From Bacteroidales bacterium (GTDB lineage Bacteria; Bacteroidota; Bacteroidia; Bacteroidales; VadinHA17), in NCBI GenBank assembly GCA_022865305.1, contig JALHSP010000040.1, forward strand, positions 88,611 to 121,970: a stretch of 33,360 nt of DNA. Direction: 5' to 3'. Position 1 is the first letter of the stretch. Every line of letters starts with the position of its first letter. Below the pieces are notes generated by a model. It was not told the DNA's origin, searched no databases, and saw only the letters and a program-made list of their open reading frames with translations. A program made the position numbers and the translations under genes. Of this stretch, positions 1-9,643 are shown piece after piece.

Positions 1-282
1 TATGCTTCCTACACTTCAATTTATGAGATGATAAGCGGTGAGGTCCCGGGTGTTCAGGTACAGGGCAAGAGTATCACAATCCGGGGGATCAACTCTATTA
101 ATCTTAGTTCTGCACCTCTGATTGTTGTTGACGGAATGGCAGTCAGTTCAATTGATGACATTCAGCCACAGATGGTCAGATCAATTGAAGTTCTCAAAGG
201 TTCTGCTGCTTCAATTTATGGATCCAGAGGTGCCAATGGAGTTATCCTGATCACTCTTTTCGGTGCAAAAGATCTGAAATAA
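1..282 (+). CDS. TonB-dependent receptor plug-domain protein, 3' part only (5' end outside window)
   Basis: The reading frame is open from the first base of the window, so the true start lies upstream; an internal ATG at 28 is not likely to be the start. The visible 93 codons carry the hallmarks of a SusC/RagA-type plug: a VPGVQV-like segment, the motif TIRGINS, PLIVVDGM, then IEVLKGSAASIYGSRGANGVI. In SusC receptors this plug is followed by a barrel of several hundred residues. Here a stop codon comes about ten residues after the plug, so no barrel follows. It is either a plug-only protein (small carboxypeptidase-regulatory plus plug proteins occur in Bacteroidota) or a truncated receptor. 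It converges on aspS with a 16-bp gap and no obvious terminator between them. Confidence 0.75.
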   Translation, partial: YASYTSIYEMISGEVPGVQVQGKSITIRGINSINLSSAPLIVVDGMAVSSIDDIQPQMVRSIEVLKGSAASIYGSRGANGVILITLFGAKDLK

Positions 283-298
283 AGGGATACTTCTGTGC

Positions 299-2050
299 TT
301 ACTTTGGATTTATTTTAAGTTGCAGTTCATCGAGCTGTTTATCGGAGATTTGCGAGGGGGTGTCGAGCATTACATCGCGCCCTGAATTGTTTTTGGGGAA
401 AGCAATAAAATCACGGATTGAATCCTGACCTCCGAACATAGCAACCCACCTGTCGAATCCGAAAGCTATACCTCCATGAGGAGGAGCTCCGTATCTGAAT
501 GCATTCAGTAAGAATCCAAACTGTTCATTTGCTTCTTCATCAGTGAATCCAAGGACTTTAAACATGAGCTTCTGAAGAGTCGTATCATGTATTCTTACAG
601 AGCCGCCGCCGATCTCAATACCATTAATAACCAGGTCGTAAGCGTTTGCCCTGACCTTCCCGGGATCTTTCTCCATGAGATGGACATCTTCCGGTTTAGG
701 TGAAGTAAACGGATGATGCATTGCATAAAACCTCTTTGTCTCTTCATCCCACTCAAAAAGCGGAAAGTCAACTACCCATAACGGAACGAACTTGTCTTTT
801 GTCCTGAGTCCAAGCCTGTTCCCCATCTCAAGTCTTAGCTCTGAAAGTGCAGTTAATGTTTTCTTTTTGTTACCTGCCAAAATAAGTATAAGGTCGCCCT
901 GTTTTGCATTTATTTCAACAGCCAGTTTGTCAAGATCCTCCTGTGAAAAGAATTTATCAAACGATGATTTTAAGAGACCGTCTTTACCATACCTGATATA
1001 AAACAGTCCTTTTGCTCCAACCTGAGGACGCTTAACAAATTCAGTAAGTTCATCGACCTGCTTCCTGGTATATTCAGAACAACCTTCCGCACAAATGCCT
1101 CCGATATATTCTGATGTATCAAAGGGAGCAAAATCATGCCCCAGGGTAACTGCGGTCAGGTCAGTAAATTTCATACCGAAACGAAGATCGGGCTTATCCG
1201 TGCCATAATTTTCCATTGATTCATTAAATGGCAGCTTCAGGAATGGTTCACTGAATTCGATTCCCTTTATTTGTCTGAACAGATATTTTGCCAGACCTTC
1301 AAATGTGTCAAGAATGTCATCTCTCTCTACAAACGACATCTCACAGTCAATCTGTGTAAACTCCGGTTGTCTGTCAGCGCGTAAATCCTCATCCCTGAAA
1401 CACTTTACAATCTGGAAATACCTGTCAAATCCTGATACCATAAGTAATTGCTTCAGGGTTTGCGGTGACTGGGGTAATGCATAGAATGTTCCAGGCTGCA
1501 TCCTGCTCGGTACGACAAAATCCCGGGCTCCTTCAGGGGTTGATTTAATGAGAACAGGCGTTTCCACCTCAATAAATCCGATGGAATCCATATATTTACG
1601 GACTTCCTGCGACACACGGTGTCGTAATATTATATTATTCTTTACAGAATTTCTCCTCAGGTCAAGATAACGGTACTTCATTCTTAACTCCTCACCCCCG
1701 TCAGTTTCCTCTTCAATTGTAAATGGAGGTATTTCACTCCTGTTCAGTATATTCAGTTCATTTACTTCTATTTCTATCTCTCCCGTCGGAATCTTCAGGT
1801 TTTTATTGCTGCGTTCCCGGACTGTTCCTTTTGCCTGTATGACGAACTCACGCCCCAGCTTTCTTGCTGTTTCACATAGTGCCCCGTCAGTTTCCATGTT
1901 AAAAACAAGCTGGGTTATCCCATAACGGTCACGGAGATCAACAAATGTCATGCCTCCCAGGTCTCTGGATTTCTGAATCCATCCGCATAAAGTAATATCT
2001 TTCCCGGCATCTTTAATTGTGAGTTCGCCGCATGTATTTGTCCTGTACAT
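299..2050 (-). CDS. aspS: Aspartyl-tRNA synthetase
   Basis: Class II aminoacyl-tRNA synthetase that charges tRNA-Asp in the cytoplasm. The N-terminal OB-fold anticodon-binding domain is clear ([21 protein letters not shown]). The class II catalytic core follows, with motif 2 ([14 protein letters not shown]) and, near the C-terminus, motif 3 ([15 protein letters not shown]). The middle region between motifs 2 and 3 has the length expected for the GAD insertion of bacterial-type AspRS, and at 583 residues the size is normal for that type. I chose the ATG at 2050 (protein begins [10 protein letters not shown]) over an in-frame TTG at 2074, because the family starts at this point. A TATTTTTG -7-like element on the minus strand (top-strand 2072-2079) lies just upstream. 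Divergent from tadA. Confidence 0.97.
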   Translation of the reverse strand: MYRTNTCGELTIKDAGKDITLCGWIQKSRDLGGMTFVDLRDRYGITQLVFNMETDGALCETARKLGREFVIQAKGTVRERSNKNLKIPTGEIEIEVNELNILNRSEIPPFTIEEETDGGEELRMKYRYLDLRRNSVKNNIILRHRVSQEVRKYMDSIGFIEVETPVLIKSTPEGARDFVVPSRMQPGTFYALPQSPQTLKQLLMVSGFDRYFQIVKCFRDEDLRADRQPEFTQIDCEMSFVERDDILDTFEGLAKYLFRQIKGIEFSEPFLKLPFNESMENYGTDKPDLRFGMKFTDLTAVTLGHDFAPFDTSEYIGGICAEGCSEYTRKQVDELTEFVKRPQVGAKGLFYIRYGKDGLLKSSFDKFFSQEDLDKLAVEINAKQGDLILILAGNKKKTLTALSELRLEMGNRLGLRTKDKFVPLWVVDFPLFEWDEETKRFYAMHHPFTSPKPEDVHLMEKDPGKVRANAYDLVINGIEIGGGSVRIHDTTLQKLMFKVLGFTDEEANEQFGFLLNAFRYGAPPHGGIAFGFDRWVAMFGGQDSIRDFIAFPKNNSGRDVMLDTPSQISDKQLDELQLKINPK

Positions 2051-2136
2051 TCTGTGTTGTTTAAGTTTCAGCAAAAATAAGAAAATTTGAGTATCGCATA
2101 CGGCTGGGGGTGATTGAAATATTTTTGCAGCTTATC

Positions 2137-2172
2137 CTTTGTGCTCTTCGTGCGAACTTTGTGCTCTTAGTG
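2137..2172. repeat. Degenerate 20-bp tandem repeat between aspS and tadA
   Basis: Two copies of CTTTGTGCTCTT[C/A]GTG start at 2137 and 2157, exactly 20 bp apart. Each copy is itself two related halves, so a TTnGTG word occurs four times at 9-11 bp intervals. The tract ends in GTGGTTAAAAA. It lies in the 171-bp gap between the divergent aspS and tadA genes. I recall similar GTG-rich tracts as common in Bacteroidota intergenic DNA, but that is memory and not a search result. Confidence 0.6.
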
Positions 2173-2221
2173 GTTAAAAATGACGATTTCTTCTTATTTT
2201 TAGATTCCATAACAAAAAGGT

Positions 2222-2662
2222 ATGGCAAAAACCAAAAAAGAGGTATTCATGAAAGCAGCTCTTGCAGAGGCTGACAAAGCTTTTAATAAGCAGGAAGTTC
2301 CTGTCGGAGCCGTGGTTGTTTACAACGATACAATAATTGCAAGAGCGCATAATCTCACTGAGACGCTTAAGGATCCTACTGCTCATGCAGAGATGCAGGC
2401 AATAACGGCAGCAACAAGCTGGCTCGGTGGTAAATATCTTACAGGTTGCACAATCTATGTTACACTTGAACCCTGTGCAATGTGTGCGGGTGCCATAGGG
2501 TGGAGCCAGGCGACTGCACTGGTTTACGGAGCTTCTGATGAACAGAAAGGTTTCACAAGAATTTCAGGTTCGCTGCTGCATCCGAAAACTAAGGTAGTTT
2601 CAGGCATAATGGAAAAAGAGTGCAGCGTTCTTGTAGTAAAATTTTTTAAATCCAGGAGATGA
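2222..2662 (+). CDS. tadA: tRNA-specific adenosine deaminase (TadA)
   Basis: Zinc-dependent deaminase of the cytidine/deoxycytidylate deaminase fold, expected to convert wobble A34 to inosine in tRNA-Arg(ACG). The catalytic signature is complete: HAE at residues 55-57 (zinc ligand and proton-shuttle glutamate) and PCAMC at 84-88 (two zinc-binding cysteines). The following AGAIGWSQ, YGASDEQKG and late GIMEKEC segments are typical of bacterial TadA, as is the length of 146 residues. Guanine deaminase is the main alternative, but the overall pattern fits TadA better. Divergent from aspS and followed 28 bp later by a small membrane-protein gene. Confidence 0.93.
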   Translation: MAKTKKEVFMKAALAEADKAFNKQEVPVGAVVVYNDTIIARAHNLTETLKDPTAHAEMQAITAATSWLGGKYLTGCTIYVTLEPCAMCAGAIGWSQATALVYGASDEQKGFTRISGSLLHPKTKVVSGIMEKECSVLVVKFFKSRR

Positions 2663-2738
2663 GGTTGTCTTAAATTTTTGTTTTTAACAGATGATTTTTT
2701 ATGAAAAAAACAATTTAAGTTTACTAAAATTTAAAGCT

Positions 2739-3221
2739 ATGACTTTTGATAACAGCAAAACAATTATCAGCTTCAGAATCAAATTATTCGTAGCCACAGT
2801 TTTATTTCTGGTCTATATAGTCCTCACATATGTGGCAAAATTGTTCAAATTTCCGCTTCTAGGCTTAAGCGATATTGTCTGGACAATAATTTTTATTGGA
2901 TTATGGCTTTTTATAGCATTTATTCCGATGTTTCTTAATTATCAGTTCGTCTTTTTCTCTGATGATGGGGAAAATATTGTATTCAGGTATTTCTATGCAG
3001 GCATAGTGGGCGGTAAGAAAAATACAATTGAAATAAATAAAAGAACCTTTTCCGGCTATAAAACTGAAACAAAACTTTTTGGTCTTAATGTAAGCCTTAT
3101 TCTTTTTCAGAAAATAAACAATGGTATAGCAAAGTACCCCCCAATTTATATCAGTGCCCTTAGCCGTGAACAAAGAGTTAAAGTTTATAAATCGCTCAGT
3201 CAGTATTTCCCCGGGGTGTAA
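2739..3221 (+). CDS. Small two-TM membrane protein of unknown function
   Basis: Not recognised as a named family. The frame opens at 2691, but the internal ATG at 2739 (protein begins MTFDNSKTII) looks like the better start, because the upstream part is a low-complexity extension. The protein has two hydrophobic segments close together near the N-terminus (around FVATVLFLVYIVLTYV and IVWTIIFIGLWLFIAFIPMF). A soluble C-terminal half follows, with alternating hydrophobic beta-strand character (YQFVFFSDDGENIVFRYFY, VSLILFQKI). This two-TM-then-beta layout resembles bacterial PH-like membrane proteins, but I see no diagnostic motif. AT-rich coding. It sits 104 bp before the first glutamate dehydrogenase with no evident functional link. 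Confidence 0.7.
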   Translation: MTFDNSKTIISFRIKLFVATVLFLVYIVLTYVAKLFKFPLLGLSDIVWTIIFIGLWLFIAFIPMFLNYQFVFFSDDGENIVFRYFYAGIVGGKKNTIEINKRTFSGYKTETKLFGLNVSLILFQKINNGIAKYPPIYISALSREQRVKVYKSLSQYFPGV

Positions 3222-3325
3222 AGTAATCTGATCAATAACATGAGTTAAATCATTTTTAGAGAATAAATTACAACCCAACTTTGGATTCCTGATTTTCAAT
3301 TATTAACCTAAAATATTATAATATC

Positions 3326-4663
3326 ATGAATGTTGATAAAATTTTGAACAACCTCGAGAAGAAACATCCAGGCGAGGTTGAATATTTACAGGCAGTGAGG
3401 GAAGTACTGGAGTCAATCGAAGGAGTCTACAATGAAAATCCCCAGTTTGAATCCGCTAATATTATCGAACGGATTATTGAACCAGACCGTGTATTGATAT
3501 TTAAAGTACCATGGATTAATGACGAAGGTAATGTAAAAGTCAACTTGGGGTACCGCATCCAGTTCAATAATGCTATTGGTCCGTACAAAGGCGGACTTCG
3601 CTTTCACCCGAGTGTAAATCTTTCAATTCTTAAATTCCTTGGTTTTGAGCAGATCTTCAAGAATGCGCTTACAACCCTTCCGATGGGTGGCGGCAAAGGT
3701 GGTTCCGATTTTGATCCGAAGGGGAAATCAAATGCAGAAGTAATGCGTTTCTGTCAGTCGTTTATGCTTGAACTCTGGAAATATATCGGACCCGAAACCG
3801 ATGTACCTGCCGGTGATATAGGAGTCGGAGGCCGGGAAATCGGATTCCTTTATGGAATGTATAAACGCCTTGCAGGCGACCATACAGGAGTTCTGACAGG
3901 TAAAGGGAGCAATTGGGGGGGATCACTGATAAGACCTGAAGCCACTGGTTTCGGAGGAATTTATTTTGTACAGGAGATGCTGGCTACTAAAAACGAATTA
4001 CTTAAAGGCAAAACTATTTCGATATCAGGATTTGGTAATGTAGCCTGGGGTGCTGCCCTTAAGGCTACAGAACTTGGAGGTAAAGTCGTCACCATTTCAG
4101 GACCAGATGGTTATGTTTATGATGCAGACGGCATTTCAGGGAAAAAAATAGAATACATGCTTGATCTGCGCGCATCCAATCAGGACATTGTTAAACCATA
4201 TTCCTATGCATTTGAAGGAGTTGAATTCCACGAAGGAAAGAGACCATGGGAAGTGAAGGTAGACATAGCATTACCCTGTGCCATACAGAACGAGCTCAAT
4301 GGTGATGATGCTAAAGCCCTGATTAACAATGGCGTTATGCTGGTAGCTGAAATATCAAATATGGGTTGCACTCCTGAAGCAGTTGAAGAATTTGCTAAAA
4401 ACAAAATATTATTTGCACCTGGGAAAGCAGTTAATGCCGGTGGTGTTGCAACATCAGGGCTTGAAATGACCCAGAACTCGATGAAGCTCCGCTGGAATCG
4501 CCAGGAGGTTGATAGCCGTCTTCATGAAATTATGTGCAATATCCACAGTCAATGTGTAAAATATGGCAAGCATGACGATGGATATGTTGATTATGTAAAA
4601 GGTGCTAACATTGCAGGATTTCTGAAAGTTGCCAATTCGATGCTGGATATGGGAGTGATATAA
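3326..4663 (+). CDS. gdhA: Glutamate dehydrogenase, NAD-type residues (paralogue 1)
   Basis: Hexameric class I glutamate dehydrogenase, which interconverts glutamate with 2-oxoglutarate and ammonia. Substrate and catalytic residues are present: K88 in GPYKGGLRFHP, K124 in [13 protein letters not shown], and D164 in [11 protein letters not shown]. The Rossmann segment reads SGFGNVAWGAA, then SGPDGYVYD. This matches the pattern of the NAD-specific Clostridium symbiosum enzyme, whose F238, P262 and D263 set cofactor choice (here F236, P260, D261). I therefore infer NAD(H) preference and a catabolic role. One oddity is the coenzyme-side segment AEISNMGCTPEA, where relatives and the second copy read EGANMP[ST]T. 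Length is 445 residues. It is one of two paralogues in the window, separated by dprA. Confidence 0.95.
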   Translation: MNVDKILNNLEKKHPGEVEYLQAVREVLESIEGVYNENPQFESANIIERIIEPDRVLIFKVPWINDEGNVKVNLGYRIQFNNAIGPYKGGLRFHPSVNLSILKFLGFEQIFKNALTTLPMGGGKGGSDFDPKGKSNAEVMRFCQSFMLELWKYIGPETDVPAGDIGVGGREIGFLYGMYKRLAGDHTGVLTGKGSNWGGSLIRPEATGFGGIYFVQEMLATKNELLKGKTISISGFGNVAWGAALKATELGGKVVTISGPDGYVYDADGISGKKIEYMLDLRASNQDIVKPYSYAFEGVEFHEGKRPWEVKVDIALPCAIQNELNGDDAKALINNGVMLVAEISNMGCTPEAVEEFAKNKILFAPGKAVNAGGVATSGLEMTQNSMKLRWNRQEVDSRLHEIMCNIHSQCVKYGKHDDGYVDYVKGANIAGFLKVANSMLDMGVI

Positions 4664-4673
4664 TTTCCTAATA

Positions 4674-4735
4674 TACTCACCCCCTTTATTTCCCCCTCTC
4701 TGCGCTGCAAGAGAAGGGGGCTGGGGGGTTGAGTA
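4674..4735. repeat. GC-rich nested palindromic element downstream of gdhA paralogue 1
   Basis: The outer arms TACTCACCCCC (4674-4684) and GGGGGTTGAGTA (ending 4735) pair with one bulge. Inside them, CCCCCTCTC (4692-4700) pairs with GAGAAGGGGG (4711-4720) around a 10-nt loop. The result is a long two-tier hairpin, much more G/C-biased than its surroundings. It is not followed by a T-run, so a simple intrinsic terminator is not the best explanation, though it could still protect or end the gdhA transcript. It looks like a dispersed palindromic repeat; only this one clear full copy is in the window, with a related C-rich/G-rich hairpin after the tRNA gene. Confidence 0.65.
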
Positions 4736-4801
4736 CATGCGACCTGAAGGGGGGACAAAACCCTGATCTCCAGGAAAATTAAAATAAATTACGAAAATTA
4801 G

Positions 4802-4816
4802 TCCCGCCTTGCGGGA
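4802..4816. repeat. Small perfect hairpin in the dprA leader
   Basis: TCCCGC-CTT-GCGGGA forms a perfect 6-bp stem with a 3-nt loop, 46 nt before the dprA start codon. It follows the palindromic element at 4674-4735 and the G-rich tract GGGGGG around 4750, and may be a remnant of the same repetitive sequence. No regulatory role is demonstrated. Confidence 0.5.
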
Positions 4817-4862
4817 TTGGGGGTGTTTTTTCTTATATTTACATGTCTCAATTCTTTGTGCT

Positions 4863-5972
4863 ATGCCTGAAGAAATATCGCTAAAGCATAAAATTGCTTT
4901 AGGCCTTATTCCGGGAATCGGTGATATTAATGCCAGAAAGCTTGTCTCACATTTCGGAAGTGTTGAGGGAATATTCCAGGAATCTTACAGAAATCTTACC
5001 AGAATACCCGGTATTGGTCCGGAGCTTGCAAAAAATATCAGCAACAGGTCGTATCTTGAAATTGCAGAAAAAGAGGCAGAATATGTTTCCGGACATAATA
5101 TCAGGACATTTTTTTACCTTGATAATGATTATCCTTTCAGGCTCCGCCAGTGTGATGATTCGCCGGTAGTGTTCTTTTTCAAGGGAACCAGTGATCTGAA
5201 TGCTCCAAAAATATTGAGTATTGTTGGTACCAGAAGCGCAACACCAAGGGGTAAAGAGATTTGCGAGAAGATAATCGGTGGTCTTGCTTCAGGTCATCCT
5301 GACCTGATAATTGTCAGCGGACTGGCGTATGGCATCGATATTGCATCTCACAAAGCAGCTCTTTCAAATAATCTGCAGACGATAGGGGTGCTGGGGCATG
5401 GTTTTAAAACTATCTATCCTGCAATCCATAAACCTGCAGCTGATTCAATGGTTAAAAATGGCGGTCTTCTGACAGATTTCCTGTCAGACGCATTACCTGA
5501 ACGAAATAATTTCCTTAAGAGGAACAGGATCATTGCAGGGTTATCAGATGCCACACTGATTGTTGAATCAGGAATAAAGGGCGGTGCACTCATTACCGCT
5601 GACATCGCAAACTCATATAACCGCGATGTATTTGCTGTCCCGGGCAGGCCGGAAGACCAATGGTCGGCTGGCTGCAACAGCCTGATCAAAAGCAATAAAG
5701 CAATACTGACAGAAACCTCTGATGATATTGAATATTTCCTTAACTGGAAACCGGAAAAATCAAAACCTCCTGTTCAGAGATCACTGTTCTCTGAGCTGAA
5801 TGAAAATGAAAAGCAAATTTTTGAATTGTTGTCCGGTGAGGGAGAATTAATCATTGATGTAATCTGCAGGACACTCGATCTTCCTATAAATAAATTATCC
5901 CCGCTCCTTCTTCAGATGGAGTTCAAAGGCTTAGTTAAATGTTATCCCGGGAATTTGTACAGGATTTCCTGA
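4863..5972 (+). CDS. dprA: DNA-processing protein DprA (Smf)
   Basis: DprA protects incoming single-stranded DNA during natural transformation and loads RecA. The protein of 369 residues has the usual three parts. An N-terminal helix-hairpin-helix/SAM-like region carries two PGIG motifs (LIPGIGDINARK, RIPGIGPELAK). The central Rossmann-like domain has SIVGTRSATPRG, IIVSGLAYGIDIASH, GVLGHGF, RNRIIAGLS and ESGIKGGALITADIA, which are diagnostic for the family. A C-terminal winged-helix segment (LNENEKQIFELLSGEGELIID) follows. I chose ATG 4863 (MPEEISLKHK), not the in-frame TTG at 4809, because the extension overlaps the leader hairpin and does not resemble the family. Sits between the two gdhA paralogues; the function is unrelated to theirs as far as known. 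Confidence 0.95.
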   Translation: MPEEISLKHKIALGLIPGIGDINARKLVSHFGSVEGIFQESYRNLTRIPGIGPELAKNISNRSYLEIAEKEAEYVSGHNIRTFFYLDNDYPFRLRQCDDSPVVFFFKGTSDLNAPKILSIVGTRSATPRGKEICEKIIGGLASGHPDLIIVSGLAYGIDIASHKAALSNNLQTIGVLGHGFKTIYPAIHKPAADSMVKNGGLLTDFLSDALPERNNFLKRNRIIAGLSDATLIVESGIKGGALITADIANSYNRDVFAVPGRPEDQWSAGCNSLIKSNKAILTETSDDIEYFLNWKPEKSKPPVQRSLFSELNENEKQIFELLSGEGELIIDVICRTLDLPINKLSPLLLQMEFKGLVKCYPGNLYRIS

Positions 5973-6043
5973 GTACTTAAGTGTCCTTTTGCCGGTTAGT
6001 AATTATTTATCGGCTACAGTGAACCAGATGTCCTTTGTTTTTC

Positions 6044-6051
6044 TAATTTTG
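6044..6051 (+). promoter_or_regulatory. Bacteroidota-type -7 element upstream of gdhA paralogue 2
   Basis: TAATTTTG matches the Bacteroidota -7 consensus TAnnTTTG, 34 bp before the ATG at 6086. That would give a leader of roughly 25-30 nt. I do not see a convincing TTTG -33 element at the expected distance, so this is a weak call. Confidence 0.35.
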
Positions 6052-6070
6052 ACCTTCCAAAAAACTTTAA

Positions 6071-7425
<1,355 letters not shown>

Positions 7426-7426
<1 letters not shown>

Positions 7427-8193
7427 TGGAGCTGATGGATACACATACACATCTCTACCTGCCGGAATTCGATTCAGACAGGGATGAGATGGTAAGGAGG
7501 GCTGTAAGCAGAGGCGTCGTGAAGCTCCTTATGCCGAATATTGACACTCATTCGGTTGATCATATGCTTTCTGCTGTCAACCGGTATCCAGATATCTGCT
7601 ATCCTATGATCGGTCTGCATCCTACATCAGTCTGGGAAGACTGGCCTTCACAATTGAATATACTTGAAGCTGTAGCATCAAAACATAAATTCGTTGCCAT
7701 CGGGGAAATAGGAATCGACCTCTACTGGGATAAGACTTTTATTAAAGAACAACTCGATGCTTTCAGAAGACAGGTTGAATTTGCATTAATATCCGGATTG
7801 CCTGTGGTAATACATTCAAGGGAATCGATGGATGAGGTCTTTTCTGTTCTTAAAGAATTCGGAGGGAAAGGGCTGAAGGGTGTGTTACATGCATTCTCGG
7901 GAGATTTAGATGATGCTCAAAAGGCGATCGGAATGGGATTTATGCTGGGAATCGGTGGCATAGTCACATTTAAAAATTCAGGTCTTGATAAAATAGTTAA
8001 AGAAGTCGGACCTGAACATATTGTACTGGAAACTGATTCTCCGTACCTTGCACCATCACCACACAGGGGCAAACGAAATGAGAGTGCCTATATTTATATT
8101 ATAAACAGAAAACTGGCTGAAATTTTCGGAATGAGCGAGGAGAAGGTTGCTTCGATTACCTTTGCAAACTCGGCAGGACTTTTCAATATCTGA
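7426..8193 (+). CDS. TatD-family metal-dependent hydrolase
   Basis: TIM-barrel hydrolase of the amidohydrolase superfamily; TatD members act as metal-dependent nucleases (3'-5' exonuclease or AP endonuclease in studied cases). Metal-site motifs are in order: DTHTHL near residues 5-10, GLHPTSV, AIGEIGIDLYW with the bridging glutamate, VIHSRES, LHAFSG, and ETDSPYLAPSPHRGKRNE. Length of 255 residues is normal. The ATG at 7426 overlaps the stop of gdhA paralogue 2; a second in-frame ATG nine bases later (MDTHTH) is equally possible. The ansA gene follows 10 bp downstream, so gdhA-tatD-ansA is probably one operon. The precise substrate cannot be told from sequence. Confidence 0.93.
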
Positions 8194-8203
8194 TACTTAT
8201 TGT

Positions 8204-9238
8204 ATGAAAAGAAACAAAAAAATATCCATTCTTATTATTTACACAGGCGGAACCATTGGCATGGTGCATGATCCTTTATCAGGTTCGCTGGTTCCTATCG
8301 ACTTCAAGCATATCACTGACCATGTTCCGGAACTGGGAAAGTTTGGTTTCAACCTGCAATCCGTTTCCTTCGATCCGGTTAAGGATTCTTCGAACATCGA
8401 TCCGGAAACCTGGATTAAGATGGCAGAGATCATTGAGAAGAACTATAATGATTTTGACGGATTTGTTGTTTTGCATGGGACCGATACAATGGCCTATTCC
8501 GCATCAGCTTTAAGCTTTATGCTGGAGAACCTGGGCAAGCCTGTTATCTTTACCGGTTCACAGTTACCGATCGGCCTTCTCCGTACAGACGGAAGGGAAA
8601 ACCTGATAACATCAATTGAGATTGCAGCAACACTGGAAAAAGGATTGTCTTTAGTGCCTGAAGTGTGTATCTATTTCGACAATGAGCTTACACGCGGCAA
8701 CCGGACAACCAAGTTCAGTGCCGAACATTTTGATGCATTTAATTCTCCGAATTATCCACCGCTTGCGGAGGTGGGTTTACATTTGAAATATAACAAAAAC
8801 CTTATCCGTTATCCTTCGCCGGATAAGAAAATCCTTGTACATAAATACTTCGATACCAATGTTGCCATACTTAAATTATTCCCCGGCATCAACAGGAATC
8901 TTTTACAGGCAATTATCAATACCAGGGAACTGAGGGGCCTTATCATTGAAACTTTTGGTTCAGGAAATGCACCTACCTACAAATGGTTTATTGATGATCT
9001 TAAGCAGTTTATTACTAAAGGAGGTATCATTTTCAATGTCACCCAGTGTCATGGCGGCAGTGTTGAGATGGGTTTGTATGAGACGAGTCGTGAGCTTCTT
9101 TCAGCAGGAGTGGTAAGCGGGAAAGATATCACCTCTGAAGCTTCTGTCACCAAGCTGATGCATCTTTTGGGCAGATGTTCATCTAAGGAGGAGGTAGTAA
9201 ATTGTTTAAGCAGGTCGCTTGCCGGAGAAATCACGTAA
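8204..9238 (+). CDS. ansA: L-asparaginase, cytoplasmic type I
   Basis: Hydrolyses L-asparagine to aspartate and ammonia. Both catalytic threonine motifs of the asparaginase/glutaminase family are present: YTGGTIGM near the N-terminus and VLHGTDTMAYSAS around residue 90. GSQLPIGLLRTDGRENL follows, typical of type I enzymes. At 344 residues, and with no signal peptide (MKRNKKISILIIYTGG), it is predicted to be cytoplasmic. I chose ATG 8204 because the catalytic motif should lie about 10-15 residues from the start; the frame itself extends into tatD. Co-transcription with an NADP-type glutamate dehydrogenase fits ammonia recovery and assimilation. Confidence 0.94.
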   Translation: MKRNKKISILIIYTGGTIGMVHDPLSGSLVPIDFKHITDHVPELGKFGFNLQSVSFDPVKDSSNIDPETWIKMAEIIEKNYNDFDGFVVLHGTDTMAYSASALSFMLENLGKPVIFTGSQLPIGLLRTDGRENLITSIEIAATLEKGLSLVPEVCIYFDNELTRGNRTTKFSAEHFDAFNSPNYPPLAEVGLHLKYNKNLIRYPSPDKKILVHKYFDTNVAILKLFPGINRNLLQAIINTRELRGLIIETFGSGNAPTYKWFIDDLKQFITKGGIIFNVTQCHGGSVEMGLYETSRELLSAGVVSGKDITSEASVTKLMHLLGRCSSKEEVVNCLSRSLAGEIT

Positions 9239-9304
9239 GAGATCAGATTCTTTGAATTTTTTTGTAATTTGCGCCGCTGAATTAATCAAGGAGCACAGCA
9301 ATAA

Positions 9305-9393
<89 letters not shown>

Positions 9394-9416
9394 ACCCCTC
9401 AACGTTGCTCGGGGTT

Positions 9417-9440
9417 GCCCCTCCCCCAGGAGGGAGGGGC
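9417..9440. terminator. GC-rich hairpin after tRNA-Ser, possible terminator
   Basis: GCCCCTCCC (9417-9425) pairs perfectly with GGGAGGGGC (9432-9440) around a 6-nt loop, followed by TTATATA instead of a pure T-run. It lies 25 bp past the tRNA end, a sensible place to terminate. The C-run/G-run composition resembles the element at 4674-4735, so it may instead be a fragment of a dispersed repeat. Confidence 0.45.
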
Positions 9441-9480
9441 TTATATAACTACCTGAGTGAAGTAACCCTGATATATTATA

Positions 9481-9524
9481 AACGTATTGAAATACGACTT
9501 TTAATACGTTTTTTAATACGTTGA
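9481..9524. repeat. 12-bp tandem repeat with an inverted half-site, downstream of tRNA-Ser
   Basis: AATACG occurs at 9491, 9503 and 9515, exactly 12 bp apart; the last two extend to AATACGTT. An inverted copy, AACGTATT, sits at 9481-9488. This makes four related half-sites within 44 bp of AT-rich DNA, about 130 bp before the DUF169 gene and upstream of its predicted promoter. It could be an operator or an iteron-like site, or a remnant of an inserted element next to a tRNA gene. No integrase or replication gene is nearby. Confidence 0.6.
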
Positions 9525-9588
9525 TACCACACAAAGGGTAATTTCTTTCAAACATTTTTCACACACCAAAATGTATACTAAGGAATTC

Positions 9589-9622
9589 TTTGCTGATCAG
9601 TAAAAAGTATTACCTAAATTTG
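9589..9622 (+). promoter_or_regulatory. Bacteroidota-type promoter for the DUF169 gene
   Basis: A TTTG -33 element (9589-9592) and a TAAATTTG -7 element (9615-9622, full match to TAnnTTTG) are separated by 22 bp, close to the usual spacing. The start codon at 9644 lies 21 bp past the -7 element, so the leader would be short, as is common in this phylum. Confidence 0.5.
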
Positions 9623-9643
9623 TTATAATAATTAATTACAATC

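Noticed and set aside
4674-4735. Classical intrinsic terminator for gdhA paralogue 1
   Set aside because: The hairpin lacks a following T-run and has a two-tier structure, more like a repeat element.
4809-4862. TTG-initiated N-terminal extension of DprA
   Set aside because: It runs through the leader hairpin and does not resemble the family; ATG 4863 gives the expected N-terminus.
9481-9524. CRISPR-like array
   Set aside because: The units are only 12 bp apart, with no unique spacers and no cas genes.
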